Of a stretch of DNA of 64,000 nt, positions 63,036-64,000 are shown in pieces. The DNA is taken from NCBI GenBank assembly GCA_965227945.1, contig CBDDGQ010000005.1:1663205-1727204 (forward strand), in the 5' to 3' direction. This stretch comes from Azorhizobium sp965227945. GTDB taxonomy: Bacteria > Pseudomonadota > Alphaproteobacteria > Rhizobiales > Xanthobacteraceae. The notes beneath the pieces were generated by a model. The model saw only the letters and a list, made by a program, of their open reading frames with translations, searched no databases and had not been told where the DNA came from. How positions within the stretch are numbered: the first letter of the stretch is position 1; each line of letters starts with the position of its first letter. The translations under genes and the position numbers were made by a program.

Positions 63036-63111
63036 CACATCCTCCCGGAAGGGAGCGCCACCTTGCTCGGGAGCAGGTTGGCGTTGGGCGTCGGGCCCAA
63101 CTCTTGATGTG
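63036..63111 (-). ncRNA. Candidate SAM-clan riboswitch in the metA leader
   Basis: On the minus strand four helices form a compact four-way junction. P1 is CACATC (63111-63106) with GATGTG (63041-63036). P2 is 63101-63095 with 63089-63083. P3 is 63082-63079 and 63077-63072 with 63067-63057. P4 is 63055-63051 with 63046-63042. ATCAAGAG between P1 and P2 and GCCAACC...AGGTGGC in P3 resemble the SAM-I core (AUCaAGAG, GGCAACC...GGUGC). P2 is much shorter than in classic SAM-I. It lies 70 bases before metA. Confidence 0.6.
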
Positions 63112-63187
63112 CGGCGGCTTCTAGCCCAGGACCGGCCCGCGCGCAAGCGCGCCGGGCGGCGCGGACGCGGACCCGCCATCGCCGGCC

Positions 63188-64000
63188 TTAGGCCGGCGGA
63201 TCGTGCGCCTCCAGCAGCGCCTGGGCCTGCGCCACCCATCTCTCCCGCTCGATCCGCCCGGGAAACGCCAGAGCGGCGCCCACCCAGCGCACCTGCGGCG
63301 GCGTCCAGGCGGCGATCTGGCGCCAGTGGTAGATGCCCAGGGCATTGAGCCGCTGCGCATTCTGCGGGCCGATGCCCTTGATCCGCCGCAGGTCATCGGG
63401 CGCGCCCTCCGGCGCCTCCAGCCGCACCGGCACCTCCAGGGGCGCCGCGGCGGGCGGCGGGGATGCGGCAGGGGGGGCCGCGTCCGCAAGACCTGGCGCC
63501 GGCGCCGGACGGGGGGCGCGCCGAGACTTGGCCGGTGGGGCGGGCTGGGTGAAATCCAGCGGCAGTTCCGGCTCCAGTGGCGCCAGCGGCACGGCATCGT
63601 GCGGCACCCGCAGCGGCGTCCGCGGCGGCTTCGCCGCGGGGGCGGCCCGGGCGCGCGCGGGCTTGGCGGCCGAGGCCGGAGCGGCGGGCTGTGCGGCCGG
63701 CTCGGGCGCTGCCGGCGGCGGCGCGGCGACGGCGGGCGGCCCGGCGTTATCCTCGGCCGGCGGCGGGGCGGCGGCGGCGGGGCGGGACGGCTCCGAGTCA
63801 GCCACGAATGGGGTGGACCGGTCCGCGTCCGCCGGTCTGGCCGGCGGGGCCGCGCGCGGCGCGTCCGGCTCGTCGCCGCCCACCTCCAGCGACATCAAGG
63901 TGGCCGTGGCAAGGCCCGACATGGCCCGGCGCTGCGCCCGCCGGCGCAGCAGGAACGCCAGCACGCCGCCCAAGGCGAAGGCCGCCACCAGCAGCAGCAC
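63188..64000 (-). CDS. Membrane-anchored protein with C-terminal helix-hairpin-helix domain, partial
   Basis: Runs off the right edge; a GTG coincides with the edge, but the true start may lie beyond. The visible 270 residues begin with a membrane helix (LLLVAAFALGGVLAFLL) and RRRAQRRA. About 150 residues of Ala/Pro-rich low-complexity linker follow. The C-terminal domain (DDLRRIKGIGPQNAQRLNAL, then GIYHWRQIAAWTPPQVRWVG) is a helix-hairpin-helix. The same C-terminal module occurs at the ends of some alphaproteobacterial NuoE proteins and ribosomal-type accessory proteins. Function unknown. Confidence 0.75.
   Translation of the reverse strand: MLLLVAAFALGGVLAFLLRRRAQRRAMSGLATATLMSLEVGGDEPDAPRAAPPARPADADRSTPFVADSEPSRPAAAAPPPAEDNAGPPAVAAPPPAAPEPAAQPAAPASAAKPARARAAPAAKPPRTPLRVPHDAVPLAPLEPELPLDFTQPAPPAKSRRAPRPAPAPGLADAAPPAASPPPAAAPLEVPVRLEAPEGAPDDLRRIKGIGPQNAQRLNALGIYHWRQIAAWTPPQVRWVGAALAFPGRIERERWVAQAQALLEAHDPPA

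Overview
The window is GC-rich chromosomal DNA with strongly GC3-biased, densely packed genes. It most resembles an alphaproteobacterium of the Rhizobiales/Hyphomicrobiales (Xanthobacteraceae-like). Three things point there: the housekeeping gene order glyA-nrdR-ribD-ribE-ribH-nusB-thiL, a B12-dependent class II ribonucleotide reductase (nrdJ), and many ABC transporters paired with RpiR or GntR regulators. The genus is an inference. No rRNA, tRNA or CRISPR array was recognised.

Layout. (1) 1-8460, minus strand: an RpiR-regulated oligopeptide import and hydrolysis operon (RpiR, fused two-domain ATPase, binding protein, two permeases, DmpA-type aminopeptidase, M55 D-aminopeptidase cut by the left edge). 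A block of GC-rich palindromic repeats lies between binding protein and permeases. (2) 8569-12290: an Old Yellow Enzyme divergent from an ArsR regulator, then a run of small membrane or exported proteins of unknown function, one split by an in-frame TAG. (3) 12539-18456: a PuuE-like deacetylase divergent from a GntR regulator, followed by a polyamine-type ABC transporter. (4) 18593-29252: a carbohydrate-acid locus, with a lactonase-like amidohydrolase and an IlvD/Edd dehydratase divergent from a sugar ABC transporter, Gfo/Idh dehydrogenase, GntR regulator, SDR and DHDPS-like aldolase/dehydratase. Regions 3 and 4 share an ATTGT-N2-A(C/T)AAT operator-like dyad. (5) 29265-31430: a truncated IS3-family element abutted by a complete IS3-family element with 27-bp inverted repeats, then a short lower-GC tract with a small broken gene and direct repeats. 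(6) 31434-41553: nrdJ, with NrdR-box-like and DnaA-box-like sites upstream, then the riboflavin/nusB/thiL operon headed by glyA and nrdR. (7) 41681-48497: tonB-exbD-exbB divergent from a DUF2946 protein and a TonB-dependent receptor, then a sugar MFS transporter. (8) 48732-64000: mostly housekeeping genes (rimO, rpoZ, NYN-domain protein, family-5 uracil-DNA glycosylase, peroxiredoxin, EAL phosphodiesterase, smpB, dapA, soluble lytic transglycosylase, metA) plus a few unknowns.

How genes work together. Regions 1, 3 and 4 are self-contained uptake plus catabolism modules, each with its own regulator and visible dyad sites. nrdR at 39698 encodes the repressor that probably acts on the boxes upstream of nrdJ. 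metA carries the residues expected of an acetyl-CoA-using enzyme, and its leader folds on paper into a compact four-way junction resembling a SAM-I/SAM-IV-clan riboswitch. The most noteworthy items are that leader, the shared GntR operator family, the DnaA/NrdR sites at nrdJ, the two amber-split small genes, and the peptide operon carrying two aminopeptidases of different stereochemical preference.
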